Positions 4,899 through 12,483 of a stretch of DNA of 12,483 bases are shown here, in pieces; within the stretch, counting starts at the first letter, position 1; every line of letters begins with the position of its first letter. The stretch is from an uncultured Collinsella sp. (GTDB taxonomy: Bacteria > Actinomycetota > Coriobacteriia > Coriobacteriales > Coriobacteriaceae). The stretch is from the NCBI GenBank assembly GCA_900542325.1, contig UQMY01000045.1, forward strand, positions 1 to 12,483. The letters run 5' to 3'. The translations under genes and the position numbers were made by a program. A model generated the notes under the pieces. It was not told the DNA's origin. It made no database searches and was given only the letters and a program-made list of their open reading frames with translations.

Positions 4899-7283
4899 CT
4901 ACAGCGTCATGTTCGGATCGGCATCGACGTCGAACGGCGAGATTTCTCCTCGGTCGAATTTACGGCGAGCAACCTCTGCGATCATGGCGGCGTTGTCGGT
5001 GCACGCCGAAAGCGGTGGCACCGTTACGCGGATCCCCTGACGCCCAAGCTTCTTGATCATCATCTCGCGCAGATGCGGGTTGGCCGAGACGCCGCCACCG
5101 ATGCAGTATTCCTTGCATCCGGTAGCGTGCAGTGCGTTTTTGGCCTTCTTGTACTGCACGTCAAAGACCGCCGCCTCAAACGAGGCCGCTAGGTCGGGCA
5201 GGTGAATCGTGCGCCCGGCCTTGGTCTCCTGCTCGATGTAGAGCGTCACCGCCGTCTTGAGGCCCGAAAGCGAGAAGCGATAGTCCCCCCTGCTGTTAAG
5301 CGCACGGGGGAAATCGATCGCCTTGGGGTTGCCCGTCTCGGCAAGCTTGGAGATGATAGGGCCTCCGGGATAGCCAAGACCCAGTGCCTTTGCCACCTTG
5401 TCGAAGGCTTCGCCCACGGCGTCGTCGAGCGTCTCGCCAAGCACTTCATAGTCGCCCCATGCCTTTACGTGCACGAGCATGGTGTGCCCGCCCGAAACGA
5501 GCGTAAAGATAAACGGGGGCTTGAGGTCGGGCTGCGCCAACAGGTTGGCAAACAGGTGGCCCTCCAGATGATTGACGCACACCAGCGGTTTGCCAGCAGC
5601 ATACGCAAAGCCCTTGGCAAAGGCGACACCCACCACCAGGGCACCCACCAGGCCAGGACCTTGCGTCACGCCCACAGCGGCAAGCTCACTTGGCGCAATG
5701 GCTCCGCCCGTAAGGCCCAGCGACGCTGCGGCGTCCTCGAGTGCCGCATCCACGACACTCACAATCACCTCGACGTGCTTGCGCGAGGCGATCTCGGGCA
5801 CCACGCCGCCAAAGCGTGCATGAAAATCAATCTGCGTCGACACCTGGTTGGCCAGCATATTGCCATCCGCATCGATAATCGCCACCGCCGTCTCGTCGCA
5901 GGAGCTCTCGATAGCGAGTACGAGGCGGCGACGCTCAATCTCGACACGTTCCTCGGCAGAGCGCCAAGGCGCAGGCAGCGGCCATACGCGCTGCTCTGCC
6001 GCCGTCGGCTCGGGCGAAGCATTGTCGACCGGAAGCACCAGGGGCAGCGGAGCCGTCATGACGATGGCGTCCTTGCCGGCACCATAGTAGCCGCGGCGAC
6101 GGCCAGCCTCGGTAAAGCCCAGAGCGTTATAAAGCGCGATCGCTCCCTCGTTACCGTCCTCGACCTCGAGCGAAGCCGTGGTGCAGCCGAGCATCTGGGC
6201 ATCATAGCTCACGTGCGACAGCAGCTTGCGGGCAATGCCCTCACGGCGATGTGCCGGGTCGACGGCGACATCCAGAATCTGCACATCACCGTCCACGACC
6301 ATACCGCCGGCAAGGCCCAGCAGCTTGCCGTCGTCGTGTGCCACCCACCAACTACGCGGCGCAGCGACGTCCTCGCCCAGTTCGGACAGGAACATGCCCG
6401 GCGTCCATGCCTCGTGTCCGGCACCTTCAAAGCAGGCAGCCTCCAGCGCGCTCGCGCCCTCGGCATCCGCCGCGCCCATGGGACGGAACTGCAGATGACG
6501 ACCGGCGAGCTCATCGGCAACACCCGTAATTTCGCTCTGCGCACTCTCGGCAAGACCAAGACGCTTGCGCTCGTTTTCCTCGGCATCCGAAAGGCGCGTG
6601 TAAATCGGCAGGACGCGGGCCGGATCGCCGTCACCCGCAGCGTGCGCGAGCAGCAAGCCCTCGCCCGAAGGCCACCACAGGTCGCGCTCCACGCAGCGGG
6701 CGGCCTCGTCCTCATCCAGCAGCTTGCCATAGCGCACGAGACCGTCACCGGTCAGCTGAACCTGGCCCCAGTCCGCTGCTTGGCGCCACTCATCGAGCGC
6801 CACGGCGGCCTTGACCACGTGTTCGCGCTCAAATTGACGCTCGGGACCCTCATCGACCAGCATATACAGCGCCGGATATACCTCACCGCGCATAGCATCG
6901 GCCAAGATACCAAGCTTGCCGCGCACGCCAGCCTTCCACGCCGTCCAAGCGCAAGCGTCGAGCGTCGACACGCCCAGCAGCGGAACATTGGCACCACGCG
7001 CGAGGCCCTTGGCAGTGGAGATGCCGATGCGCACACCCGTAAAGGACCCCGGGCCGCGGCCGACCACATAGCAACCAACATCGCTGCGATCCAGACCGGC
7101 TTGAGCCAGCACGCCATCAACGGTATTCACGAGCTCAACGTTGGCGTGACGGCGACACATGTGGTCGCCACTCACGAGCTTCGTCTCACCCGTCTGCCCA
7201 TCAATCCAGCTTGCCGCGCAGGCAAGCATGTCGGTCGAGGTATCGAGCGCCACCACCAGCGCGTTGTCGTTATGCAAGCTCAT
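4899..7283 (-). CDS. tsaD: TsaB-RimI-TsaD fusion, t6A tRNA modification
   Basis: One 794-residue protein carries three domains. TsaB (about 8-235) shows ALDTST and the GRGPGSFTGVRIG loop (75-87). A RimI-type GNAT acetyltransferase (about 264-412) shows RREGIA (346-351), the acetyl-CoA loop, and LYNALGF. TsaD (about 453-794) shows ESSCDET, the metal-binding NHLEGH (His572, His576), VSGGHT, and CTDNA (Asp763). TsaD with TsaB transfers threonylcarbamoyl from TC-AMP to A37 of ANN-decoding tRNAs; RimI acetylates the N-terminus of ribosomal protein S18. All domains look intact. I chose the ATG at 7283 because AAGG lies 9 nt upstream; a TTG at 7301 adds six residues. The start overlaps the end of tsaE by 14 nt, so the two are probably translationally coupled. 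Fusion fixes TsaB and TsaD in equal amounts. It is the last gene of the operon, and no clear terminator follows. Confidence 0.95.
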   Translation of the reverse strand: MSLHNDNALVVALDTSTDMLACAASWIDGQTGETKLVSGDHMCRRHANVELVNTVDGVLAQAGLDRSDVGCYVVGRGPGSFTGVRIGISTAKGLARGANVPLLGVSTLDACAWTAWKAGVRGKLGILADAMRGEVYPALYMLVDEGPERQFEREHVVKAAVALDEWRQAADWGQVQLTGDGLVRYGKLLDEDEAARCVERDLWWPSGEGLLLAHAAGDGDPARVLPIYTRLSDAEENERKRLGLAESAQSEITGVADELAGRHLQFRPMGAADAEGASALEAACFEGAGHEAWTPGMFLSELGEDVAAPRSWWVAHDDGKLLGLAGGMVVDGDVQILDVAVDPAHRREGIARKLLSHVSYDAQMLGCTTASLEVEDGNEGAIALYNALGFTEAGRRRGYYGAGKDAIVMTAPLPLVLPVDNASPEPTAAEQRVWPLPAPWRSAEERVEIERRRLVLAIESSCDETAVAIIDADGNMLANQVSTQIDFHARFGGVVPEIASRKHVEVIVSVVDAALEDAAASLGLTGGAIAPSELAAVGVTQGPGLVGALVVGVAFAKGFAYAAGKPLVCVNHLEGHLFANLLAQPDLKPPFIFTLVSGGHTMLVHVKAWGDYEVLGETLDDAVGEAFDKVAKALGLGYPGGPIISKLAETGNPKAIDFPRALNSRGDYRFSLSGLKTAVTLYIEQETKAGRTIHLPDLAASFEAAVFDVQYKKAKNALHATGCKEYCIGGGVSANPHLREMMIKKLGRQGIRVTVPPLSACTDNAAMIAEVARRKFDRGEISPFDVDADPNMTL

Positions 7284-7776
7284 CTTGTACAGCCTTATCA
7301 ATCAAATGGGAAAGCTCCATTGCGCGGTCACCGTGCGCCTCGAGCGTTATCGTTCGCACATCGCTGTCGCCCTCATCACGCCTGAGCGTCACCGAAAGAT
7401 ACTCATCCGTCAGCTCGTCCTGGAATTGTTCGCCCCATTCCAGCAGGCAAGCACCCTCATAGCCCAGCACATCGAAAATGCCCGTATCCTCGAGCTCGTA
7501 GGCATGCTCCAGGCGGTATAGATCAAAGTGAAACAGCGGAATACGACCTTGATCGTGAACGGCCATGAGCGCAAACGTAGGACTCGTAACCATATGCCCA
7601 TCGCCCAGCCCGCGCGAGACGCCCTTGGTAAAGTGAGTTTTGCCCACTCCCAGGCCACCGGTCAGGATGAGCACATCTCCGTCCTCAAGGCACGGTGCAA
7701 TTAGCTCGCCAAAGTACTCCGTATCGGCAGCGCAAGTCGTTTTGTAAGTACCTACCCCCAGGCGCTCCAGGGACAT
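7270..7776 (-). CDS. tsaE: TsaE, ATPase of the t6A complex
   Basis: This 168-residue protein is the P-loop ATPase that cycles the TsaB-TsaD complex during t6A37 synthesis. The Walker A motif GGLGVGKTHFT lies at residues 40-50. It is followed by the family motifs SPTFALM, HFDLYRLE and LLEWGE, in the usual TsaE order and at the usual length. Start: AAGGAG sits 5 nt before the ATG at 7776. The gene begins 12 nt after the uracil-DNA glycosylase stop codon and its last 14 nt overlap the TsaB-RimI-TsaD gene, placing it directly before its functional partners. Confidence 0.96.
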   Translation of the reverse strand: MSLERLGVGTYKTTCAADTEYFGELIAPCLEDGDVLILTGGLGVGKTHFTKGVSRGLGDGHMVTSPTFALMAVHDQGRIPLFHFDLYRLEHAYELEDTGIFDVLGYEGACLLEWGEQFQDELTDEYLSVTLRRDEGDSDVRTITLEAHGDRAMELSHLIDKAVQDELA

Positions 7777-7788
7777 ATATGCTCCTTA

Positions 7789-8409
7789 TTATTCCGAGGC
7801 GTCCTCTGGCGCGGGATGTCGCCCCAGATAGTCGCCCAGCATCTTAAAGTCTTCCTCCAGCAGCTCCTGCCACGCTGGATTGCGTAGCGCTGCTGCCGGA
7901 TGGAAAGTGGGCATCACCACAAAGTGCCCCATCTGATGGAACCTGCCGCGCAGCTTGGTAATGCCGATCTCGGTCTTGAGCACAAAGTGCGTTGCGGGGT
8001 TGCCGAGCGTCACGATGATATCGGGCCAGATGCTTCGAATCTGCTCGCGCAAAAACGGCGAGCAAGCCAGCACTTCCTCGGGACGCGGATTGCGGTTTCC
8101 CGGCGGGCGGCACTTAAGCACGTTGGCAATGTAGACGTCTTCGCGTTTGAGCCCCGCCAGCGACAAAATGCCGTTGAGGTCCTCGCCTGCCGCCCCCACA
8201 AAGGGCTCGCCCTGCAAATCCTCATTACGGCCCGGCGCCTCGCCAATAAACATCACGCGAGCGCGGGGGTTTCCCACGCCAAACACGATGTTGTGGCGCG
8301 ACTGGTAAAGCTGGCAAAGGTGACAATCGCCCAGAACGGCCTCGATCTCCTCGAGTGCGACCTCACGCGGCGCCTGATGGCTATGGCCGGGAATGTGCAT
8401 GACGCCCAT
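7789..8409 (-). CDS. Family 4 uracil-DNA glycosylase (Fe-S)
   Basis: The 206-residue protein removes uracil from DNA to start base-excision repair. It has the four cysteines of the thermostable-type family 4 enzymes that hold a 4Fe-4S cluster: Cys29-x2-Cys32, then Cys100 and Cys116, 15 residues apart. The active-site motif is GEAPGRNEDLQGEPFVG (56-72), and the C-terminal motif TFHP (168-171) is also present. I chose the ATG at 8409 because AGGAG lies 5 nt upstream; the longer reading from 8457 would overlap alr and lacks a ribosome site, and an ATG at 8400 is too far from that site. It lies 8 nt after alr and 12 nt before tsaE. A repair gene between alr and the tsa genes is functionally unrelated to both and probably shares only expression. 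Confidence 0.93.
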   Translation of the reverse strand: MGVMHIPGHSHQAPREVALEEIEAVLGDCHLCQLYQSRHNIVFGVGNPRARVMFIGEAPGRNEDLQGEPFVGAAGEDLNGILSLAGLKREDVYIANVLKCRPPGNRNPRPEEVLACSPFLREQIRSIWPDIIVTLGNPATHFVLKTEIGITKLRGRFHQMGHFVVMPTFHPAAALRNPAWQELLEEDFKMLGDYLGRHPAPEDASE

Positions 8410-8417
8410 AGCGACTC

Positions 8418-9563
8418 CTACACGTAGACCTTGTCGAGACGCATACCAAAGCCGCAAGCGACCTCGTAGTTAATCGTGCCGCGTAGGCGCGCCATCTCGT
8501 CCATGGTAATCTCGGCATCTCCATCGCGGCCGACAATGATCATCTCGTCACCATACTCGGCCTCGGGAATCTCATGCGCCGGGTTGGACTGAATGGCGAC
8601 CATAAACTGGTCCATGCAGATATTGCCCACCTGACGCACACGCTCGCCGCGATACAGCACGTCCATACGATTGGAAAGCGTACGCGAAAGGCCATCGGCA
8701 TAACCGATCGGAAGGGTGCAGATCTGAACGCGCGTGCGCGGTACGCGGTAGGTAAAGCCGTAGCCCACGCCCTCGCCCATCGCAGGGTGTGCCACGCGCG
8801 TCACACGCGCGTGGACGCTCATGACGGGATCAAGCTGCATCACGCGACCACTCAGCTCACATGGCTGCAGACCATACAAACCGATGCCGGCACGAATCAT
8901 GTCAAAGTGCATTGAAGAATCGAGCATCGAGGATGGCGTATTGGCACAATGCACGATACCGCATTCAAAACCTGCGTCCTTAATGGCCTGAACGGCCTCG
9001 GTAAAACGCTGGCACTGCAGCTTGTAGTCCCAGCCCGAAGGTTCATCGGCCGTGGCGAAGTGCGTAAATACGCCGTCGCACTGAATACCGCGATGGAAAT
9101 TTATACCGCGGACAAAGTCGAGCACCTGCGTGTAGTGAACGCCGATACGATTCATGCCCGTCTCGATGGCAAGATGGTACTTGCCCACTTTGCCCGCCGC
9201 GACGGCACATTCTCCATACGCAAGAGCAAAGTCAGACGTATAGACCGAGGGCATGATATCAAACTCGAGCAACGTCGGAATGGCCTCGATAGGCGGCTCG
9301 CTTAGGATGAGGATGGGTTTCGTAATCCCGCCCTGTCGGAGCTCAACGCCCTCGTTAACCGTCGCCACGGCAAACATGTCGGCACCGGCCGAATACATGA
9401 TCTTGGCGCACTCAACAGCTCCATGACCATAAGCATCGGCCTTGACCACGCAGCACAGGCGCTGACGTGGATTCAGCAAGTTCTTATAGGCCCTCGTGTT
9501 GCGACGGAGCGCCCCGCGGTCGATCTCGACCCAGGACCAGCGCGTCAAATCGGCTTTATTCAT
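8418..9563 (-). CDS. alr: Alanine racemase
   Basis: This 381-residue, PLP-dependent cytosolic enzyme interconverts L- and D-alanine and supplies D-Ala for peptidoglycan. The PLP lysine is Lys41 in VVKADAYGHGA. The second catalytic residue should be Tyr268 in VGYGFTY, with ICMDQ (315-319) and the conserved end GFGMRLDKVYV. Length and domain order are normal: an N-terminal TIM barrel and a C-terminal beta domain. The start codon follows the stop of nnr by 2 nt, and only a poor ribosome site (GGA about 9 nt upstream) is seen, so translation is likely coupled to nnr. The nnr-alr-tsaE order is common in Gram-positive bacteria. Confidence 0.96.
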   Translation of the reverse strand: MNKADLTRWSWVEIDRGALRRNTRAYKNLLNPRQRLCCVVKADAYGHGAVECAKIMYSAGADMFAVATVNEGVELRQGGITKPILILSEPPIEAIPTLLEFDIMPSVYTSDFALAYGECAVAAGKVGKYHLAIETGMNRIGVHYTQVLDFVRGINFHRGIQCDGVFTHFATADEPSGWDYKLQCQRFTEAVQAIKDAGFECGIVHCANTPSSMLDSSMHFDMIRAGIGLYGLQPCELSGRVMQLDPVMSVHARVTRVAHPAMGEGVGYGFTYRVPRTRVQICTLPIGYADGLSRTLSNRMDVLYRGERVRQVGNICMDQFMVAIQSNPAHEIPEAEYGDEMIIVGRDGDAEITMDEMARLRGTINYEVACGFGMRLDKVYV

Positions 9564-9565
9564 GA

Positions 9566-11182
9566 TTAGTCATCCGACCCTTCGTCCATGATTCCCAGAT
9601 CTTCGAGCGCATCCTTTGCCGCCAGCTCCATGGCAGGACCGATCAAGTCGATAAGATCGGTCGCGATAACGCTCTTCTCACCATACTCCGTCGCCGCAGC
9701 AAAACCGGCGTAGCTGTGAAGTGCGACGGCGTACGAATACAGCAGCTCCCAACGATCCATCTCGTCGCGCATGGTGGCAAGCGTGCCGGCCAAAATACCC
9801 GCGAGAACATCACCAGAACCGGCAGTTGCCAGAGAAGCCGGACCCGAGAGTGGCAGCAGCACGCGCTCAACGCCACAGATAGCCGTCGTCGGCCCCTTGG
9901 CTATGACCACCAGATTGTCGGAGCCTGCAGCCCAGACAACCTTCTGCGCGGCCGCAATCGCGGTACCAAGGTCGTTCACCTCGTCACCGGCAACCAGGCG
10001 CGAAAGCTCACGATAGTGCGGCGTCATAACCAACGGCTGCTCGCGGCGATACATCTCGGGGTTACTATCAATACCGTCAATGGCAATCTTAGCAAGGCAG
10101 TTGAGTGCATCGGCGTCCAAAATTAGCGGTACATCATGCTCGAGCAAGCCCGAAACCACCTGCATAGCGCCGGCAGACGTCGTCATACCGGGACCGCACA
10201 GCACGCAGCTGTACTTCTTTGCGATCTCGCACACCGTCATGCGCGCAGCGGCGCCAAAGGAGCCGCGGGAATCAGACGGAATAGCAAAGACCGGAATCGA
10301 AGGAAGTGCCATGCGAATGAGATTGGCGCAGGCGTCAGGAGCCGCGACTGCCACGTAACCAGCACCCGCGCGAGCTGCAGACTTGGCCGCCATAATGGCA
10401 GCACCAGGATATTGCGCCGATCCGGCGACAATAAGCACAGAGCCACGGGAATACTTATCGATATTCGATGGTAGCGGAGCAAAGTAATCAACTAAGTCAC
10501 CGGGCTCGACAATCTCGGCGGCGTGGTCAACATCATCGATGACTTCGTCAAGACGGTCGTAAAGATTGCCGCAGATCAAATCGCCAGCATACTCAGGGCC
10601 ATCAGCGCTATACAGACCAATCTTGGGCGCAATCATCGTCACCGTGCGCTCGGCACGAATGCAGTCGTCATCAACAACGCCCGTCTCGGCATTCAGGCCC
10701 GAGGGGACATCAATGGATACGACACAATCGGCGCATTCATTGACCGTAGGAATCCAAATGGAGAACGGCGCACGCAGATTCCCGTGGAAACCGGTACCAA
10801 AAATGGCATCGACAACAACATCCGTCTTATCGATCAAAACCTCGAGTTCGTCACGCGAGGGACCGACGCAAACGTGCACATCGCGGCCGGCAGTTCGACG
10901 AGCAACATGACGTGCCAAAGCAGCAGGAATCTCATCCGGCTCAACCGGAGAAACGATATCCACGTCCACACCCTTATGGCTCAGGATATCGGCGGCAACC
11001 CAACCGTCGCCGCCATTATTACCAAAACCGACCAAAACGAGAACCCGATCGGGATTGAGCTTCAAGACCTCGTTAGCGGCAAACTCACCCGCTAGCTCCA
11101 TAAGCTCGGCCTTCGAAGTCCCTTCGCGTTCGATGATATCCTCGAGACGAACGACTTCTTCGGTACTCAAAACCGGTTTCAT
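9566..11182 (-). CDS. nnr: Bifunctional NAD(P)HX epimerase/dehydratase
   Basis: The 538-residue protein repairs damaged nicotinamide cofactors. The N-terminal epimerase half (about 1-225) has GNNGGDG (54-60), AIFGTGFHG (126-134) and DVPSGLNAETG (158-168), and interconverts R- and S-NAD(P)HX. The C-terminal dehydratase half (about 240-520) has SRGSVLIVAGS (245-255), GPG (330-332), DADALN (356-361), TPHYRE (387-392) and GSGDVLAG (455-462), and restores NAD(P)H from S-NAD(P)HX using ADP or ATP. Both halves look intact, as in the E. coli YjeF-type fusion. The ATG directly abuts the acpS stop codon, with GGAG 5 nt upstream inside acpS. It is co-transcribed with acpS and alr. Confidence 0.96.
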   Translation of the reverse strand: MKPVLSTEEVVRLEDIIEREGTSKAELMELAGEFAANEVLKLNPDRVLVLVGFGNNGGDGWVAADILSHKGVDVDIVSPVEPDEIPAALARHVARRTAGRDVHVCVGPSRDELEVLIDKTDVVVDAIFGTGFHGNLRAPFSIWIPTVNECADCVVSIDVPSGLNAETGVVDDDCIRAERTVTMIAPKIGLYSADGPEYAGDLICGNLYDRLDEVIDDVDHAAEIVEPGDLVDYFAPLPSNIDKYSRGSVLIVAGSAQYPGAAIMAAKSAARAGAGYVAVAAPDACANLIRMALPSIPVFAIPSDSRGSFGAAARMTVCEIAKKYSCVLCGPGMTTSAGAMQVVSGLLEHDVPLILDADALNCLAKIAIDGIDSNPEMYRREQPLVMTPHYRELSRLVAGDEVNDLGTAIAAAQKVVWAAGSDNLVVIAKGPTTAICGVERVLLPLSGPASLATAGSGDVLAGILAGTLATMRDEMDRWELLYSYAVALHSYAGFAAATEYGEKSVIATDLIDLIGPAMELAAKDALEDLGIMDEGSDD

Positions 11183-11722
11183 CTATGCTCCTAGCGTATC
11201 TTGCGAAGCATCGCCCAGGTGCTCCGTCAATGCTGAATTCTGCAGCTGCTCGAGCTCATCTAATACAGAGCGAGCCTCTTTAAATGTCTGCGCAACGCGT
11301 TTCTTGGTGCTCACCTTTTCATCTTTTGGCTTAGGCCGAGCATCTTCGGTAATCGCGATGGCATTCGCAACGGCCAAGTCTCCCGTAAGCGTAATGGAAA
11401 GAGCGACCTCAACAACGCCCAGTTCTTGAGCGATCTCGAGAGCACGGCCCGAAAGCAGCGCCTTCGGTTTGCCGAGTTTATCACGCGTTACCGAAACATC
11501 CTTGCGACCCACGCCTTGACTAAAACCCGTGCCGAGAGCTTTAAGCACCGCCTCGCGCGAAGCAAAGCGGCTCGCATAGTGAGCAGCGGGACGCGATGAT
11601 GCATCGCAATACGCACGCTCTTCTTCGGTAAACACACGCCGAGCAAACGACGGCGTCTTTTCAAGAATTGATTTCATGCGGGAAATCTCGACGATATCAA
11701 CGCCGATACCAGCTTCAGCCAT
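11183..11722 (-). CDS. acpS: Holo-ACP synthase with C-terminal extension
   Basis: The enzyme moves 4'-phosphopantetheine from CoA to the serine of acyl carrier protein, activating it for fatty-acid synthesis. GVDIVEISR carries the Mg-binding Asp9, and RFASREAVLKALGTG (52-66) carries Glu57 and the family signature. The catalytic core is complete by about residue 125 (LTGDLAVANAIAI). A further 54 residues follow: a lysine-rich stretch, then a probable helix (about 138-165); most AcpS proteins end near 120-130. I chose the ATG at 11722 because GGAGG lies 5 nt upstream; the ATG at 11734 lies upstream of that ribosome site and has no clear site of its own. It is the first gene of the minus-strand operon, starting about 23 nt from the nearer predicted transcript start. 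Confidence 0.93.
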   Translation of the reverse strand: MAEAGIGVDIVEISRMKSILEKTPSFARRVFTEEERAYCDASSRPAAHYASRFASREAVLKALGTGFSQGVGRKDVSVTRDKLGKPKALLSGRALEIAQELGVVEVALSITLTGDLAVANAIAITEDARPKPKDEKVSTKKRVAQTFKEARSVLDELEQLQNSALTEHLGDASQDTLGA

Positions 11723-11751
11723 GTTCACCTCCATATCGCACAGACTAAGTT

Positions 11752-11781
11752 ATTGTAGCCCGTTCACAGAAGATGCGACAA
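11752..11781 (-). promoter_or_regulatory. Operon promoter, proximal
   Basis: Read on the minus strand, TTGTCG (11781-11776) and TACAAT (11757-11752) are spaced 18 bp. The -10 box matches the consensus at 5 of 6 positions. Transcription would start near 11745, giving a short leader that contains little beyond the GGAGG ribosome site of acpS. Confidence 0.55.
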
Positions 11782-11787
11782 ACGAGG

Positions 11788-11817
11788 GTTATAAAACACA
11801 GCTACTATGTGAGACAA
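11788..11817 (-). promoter_or_regulatory. Operon promoter candidate, distal
   Basis: On the minus strand, TTGTCT (11817-11812) and TATAAC (11793-11788) are also spaced 18 bp; the -10 box matches 5 of 6 consensus bases. It sits about 36 bp upstream of the proximal promoter and downstream of the rRNA terminator, so tandem promoters may serve the acpS operon. Confidence 0.45.
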
Positions 11818-11831
11818 ATTGCCCGAGATAC

Positions 11832-11864
11832 AAAAAAAGGGGGAGGCCGCGAGGCCTCCCCCTT
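11832..11864 (-). terminator. rRNA operon terminator
   Basis: On the minus strand a 12-bp GC-rich stem (11853-11864 with 11837-11848) closes on a 4-nt loop and runs into a T tract (11838-11832). It lies about 36 nt beyond the 3' end of 5S rRNA and separates the rRNA operon from the acpS operon on the same strand. Confidence 0.93.
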
Positions 11865-11899
11865 CTTCAAGTCAAGCGTACGGCTCGGTGCCGTCCACC

Positions 11900-12016
11900 G
11901 GTCAGCGGCGCCCTGGCCTCCCACGGGCTGGCCCCGCAGTACTCTCGGCGCGATGGGGCTTAGCTTCCGGGTTCGGAACGGGACCGGGCGTGCCCCCCAT
12001 GCTCTGGCCGCTGACC
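11900..12016 (-). rRNA. rrf: 5S ribosomal RNA
   Basis: The minus strand shows the conserved 5S core: CCCGGTCCCGTTCCGAACC, then GGAAGCTAAGCCC, CGCCGAGAGTACTG and GTGGGAG. Helix I pairs GGTCAGCGGC at the 5' end (12016-12007) with GCCGCTGACC at the 3' end (11909-11900), giving about 117 nt. The pairing continues 5 bp beyond these ends (to 12021 and 11895), probably as a precursor processing stem, so the exact mature ends are uncertain by a few bases. Confidence 0.96.
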
Positions 12017-12159
12017 GGTGGGCGGCGCCCACCGTTACGGTGTCCTGGGTCTCATCTACGTGCCCTGGGGGCCGCATGGCGCATAGGGGAGGTGACTCGG
12101 GGGCATCCTCGTGCCCGGACCGCGCTTCAGAGCGCATGTCCCGCGGGCCGCGAGGTGCG
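12017..12159 (-). other. 23S-5S internal transcribed spacer
   Basis: About 143 nt separate the 23S 3' end from 5S. No tRNA is visible. Inverted repeats include GGTGGGC (12017-12023) with GCCCACC (12027-12033), and CACCG with CGGTG across 12030-12042, which overlap and so compete. They sit next to the 5S processing stem and may guide RNase processing. Confidence 0.6.

Positions 12160-12483
<324 letters not shown>

Noticed and set aside
5202..7385. A 727-codon open frame on the plus strand opposite the tsa genes
   Set aside because: It is a shadow of the TsaB-RimI-TsaD gene, which has every catalytic motif; the plus-strand product is Arg/His-rich with no recognisable domain.

Overview
The window looks like a chromosomal segment of a high-GC Gram-positive gut actinobacterium of the class Coriobacteriia, most likely Collinsella or a close relative. 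This placement is an inference from codon use strongly biased to G/C-ending codons, GTG starts, AGGAGG-type ribosome binding sites, a TsaB-RimI-TsaD triple fusion and the acpS-nnr-alr-tsaE gene order. No database search was possible.

Left part, plus strand (1-4773). A 66-nt repeat copy opens the window. A sigma-70-type promoter follows (196-224) with a perfect palindrome between its -35 and -10 boxes. It drives a leader RNA that encodes the 14-residue peptide MFTHQLNIISVVII. Behind the peptide come a chain of mutually exclusive hairpins and a strong intrinsic terminator ending about 35 nt before a CstA-family peptide/pyruvate transporter gene (466-2355). This reads as an isoleucine/valine-responsive transcription attenuator in front of cstA and is the main discovery candidate. 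After a textbook terminator comes a 730-residue gene (2539-4731). It has a winged-helix-like N-terminus, about 320 residues of charged, Arg/Gly-rich disordered sequence, and a C-terminal Toprim domain like the Wadjet nuclease subunit JetD, but no jetA, jetB or jetC nearby.

Middle (4732-4898). The convergent junction holds a weak terminator hairpin and a second copy of the opening repeat. The two copies preserve an 18-base perfect stem by compensatory changes, which suggests a structured RNA element.

Right part, minus strand (12483 down to 4899). The order of transcription is 23S rRNA (3' end only), 5S rRNA, intrinsic terminator, one or two sigma-70-like promoters, then a tight six-gene operon: acpS, nnr (NAD(P)HX epimerase/dehydratase fusion), alr, a family 4 uracil-DNA glycosylase, tsaE, and a tsaB-rimI-tsaD fusion. 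Junctions range from a 14-nt overlap to a 12-nt gap, so translational coupling is likely. The operon joins carrier-protein activation, nicotinamide-cofactor repair, D-alanine supply, base-excision repair, and the N6-threonylcarbamoyladenosine (t6A37) tRNA modification machinery. The fusion covers TsaB and TsaD, with TsaE encoded just before it; TsaC, which makes the activated intermediate, is not in the window.
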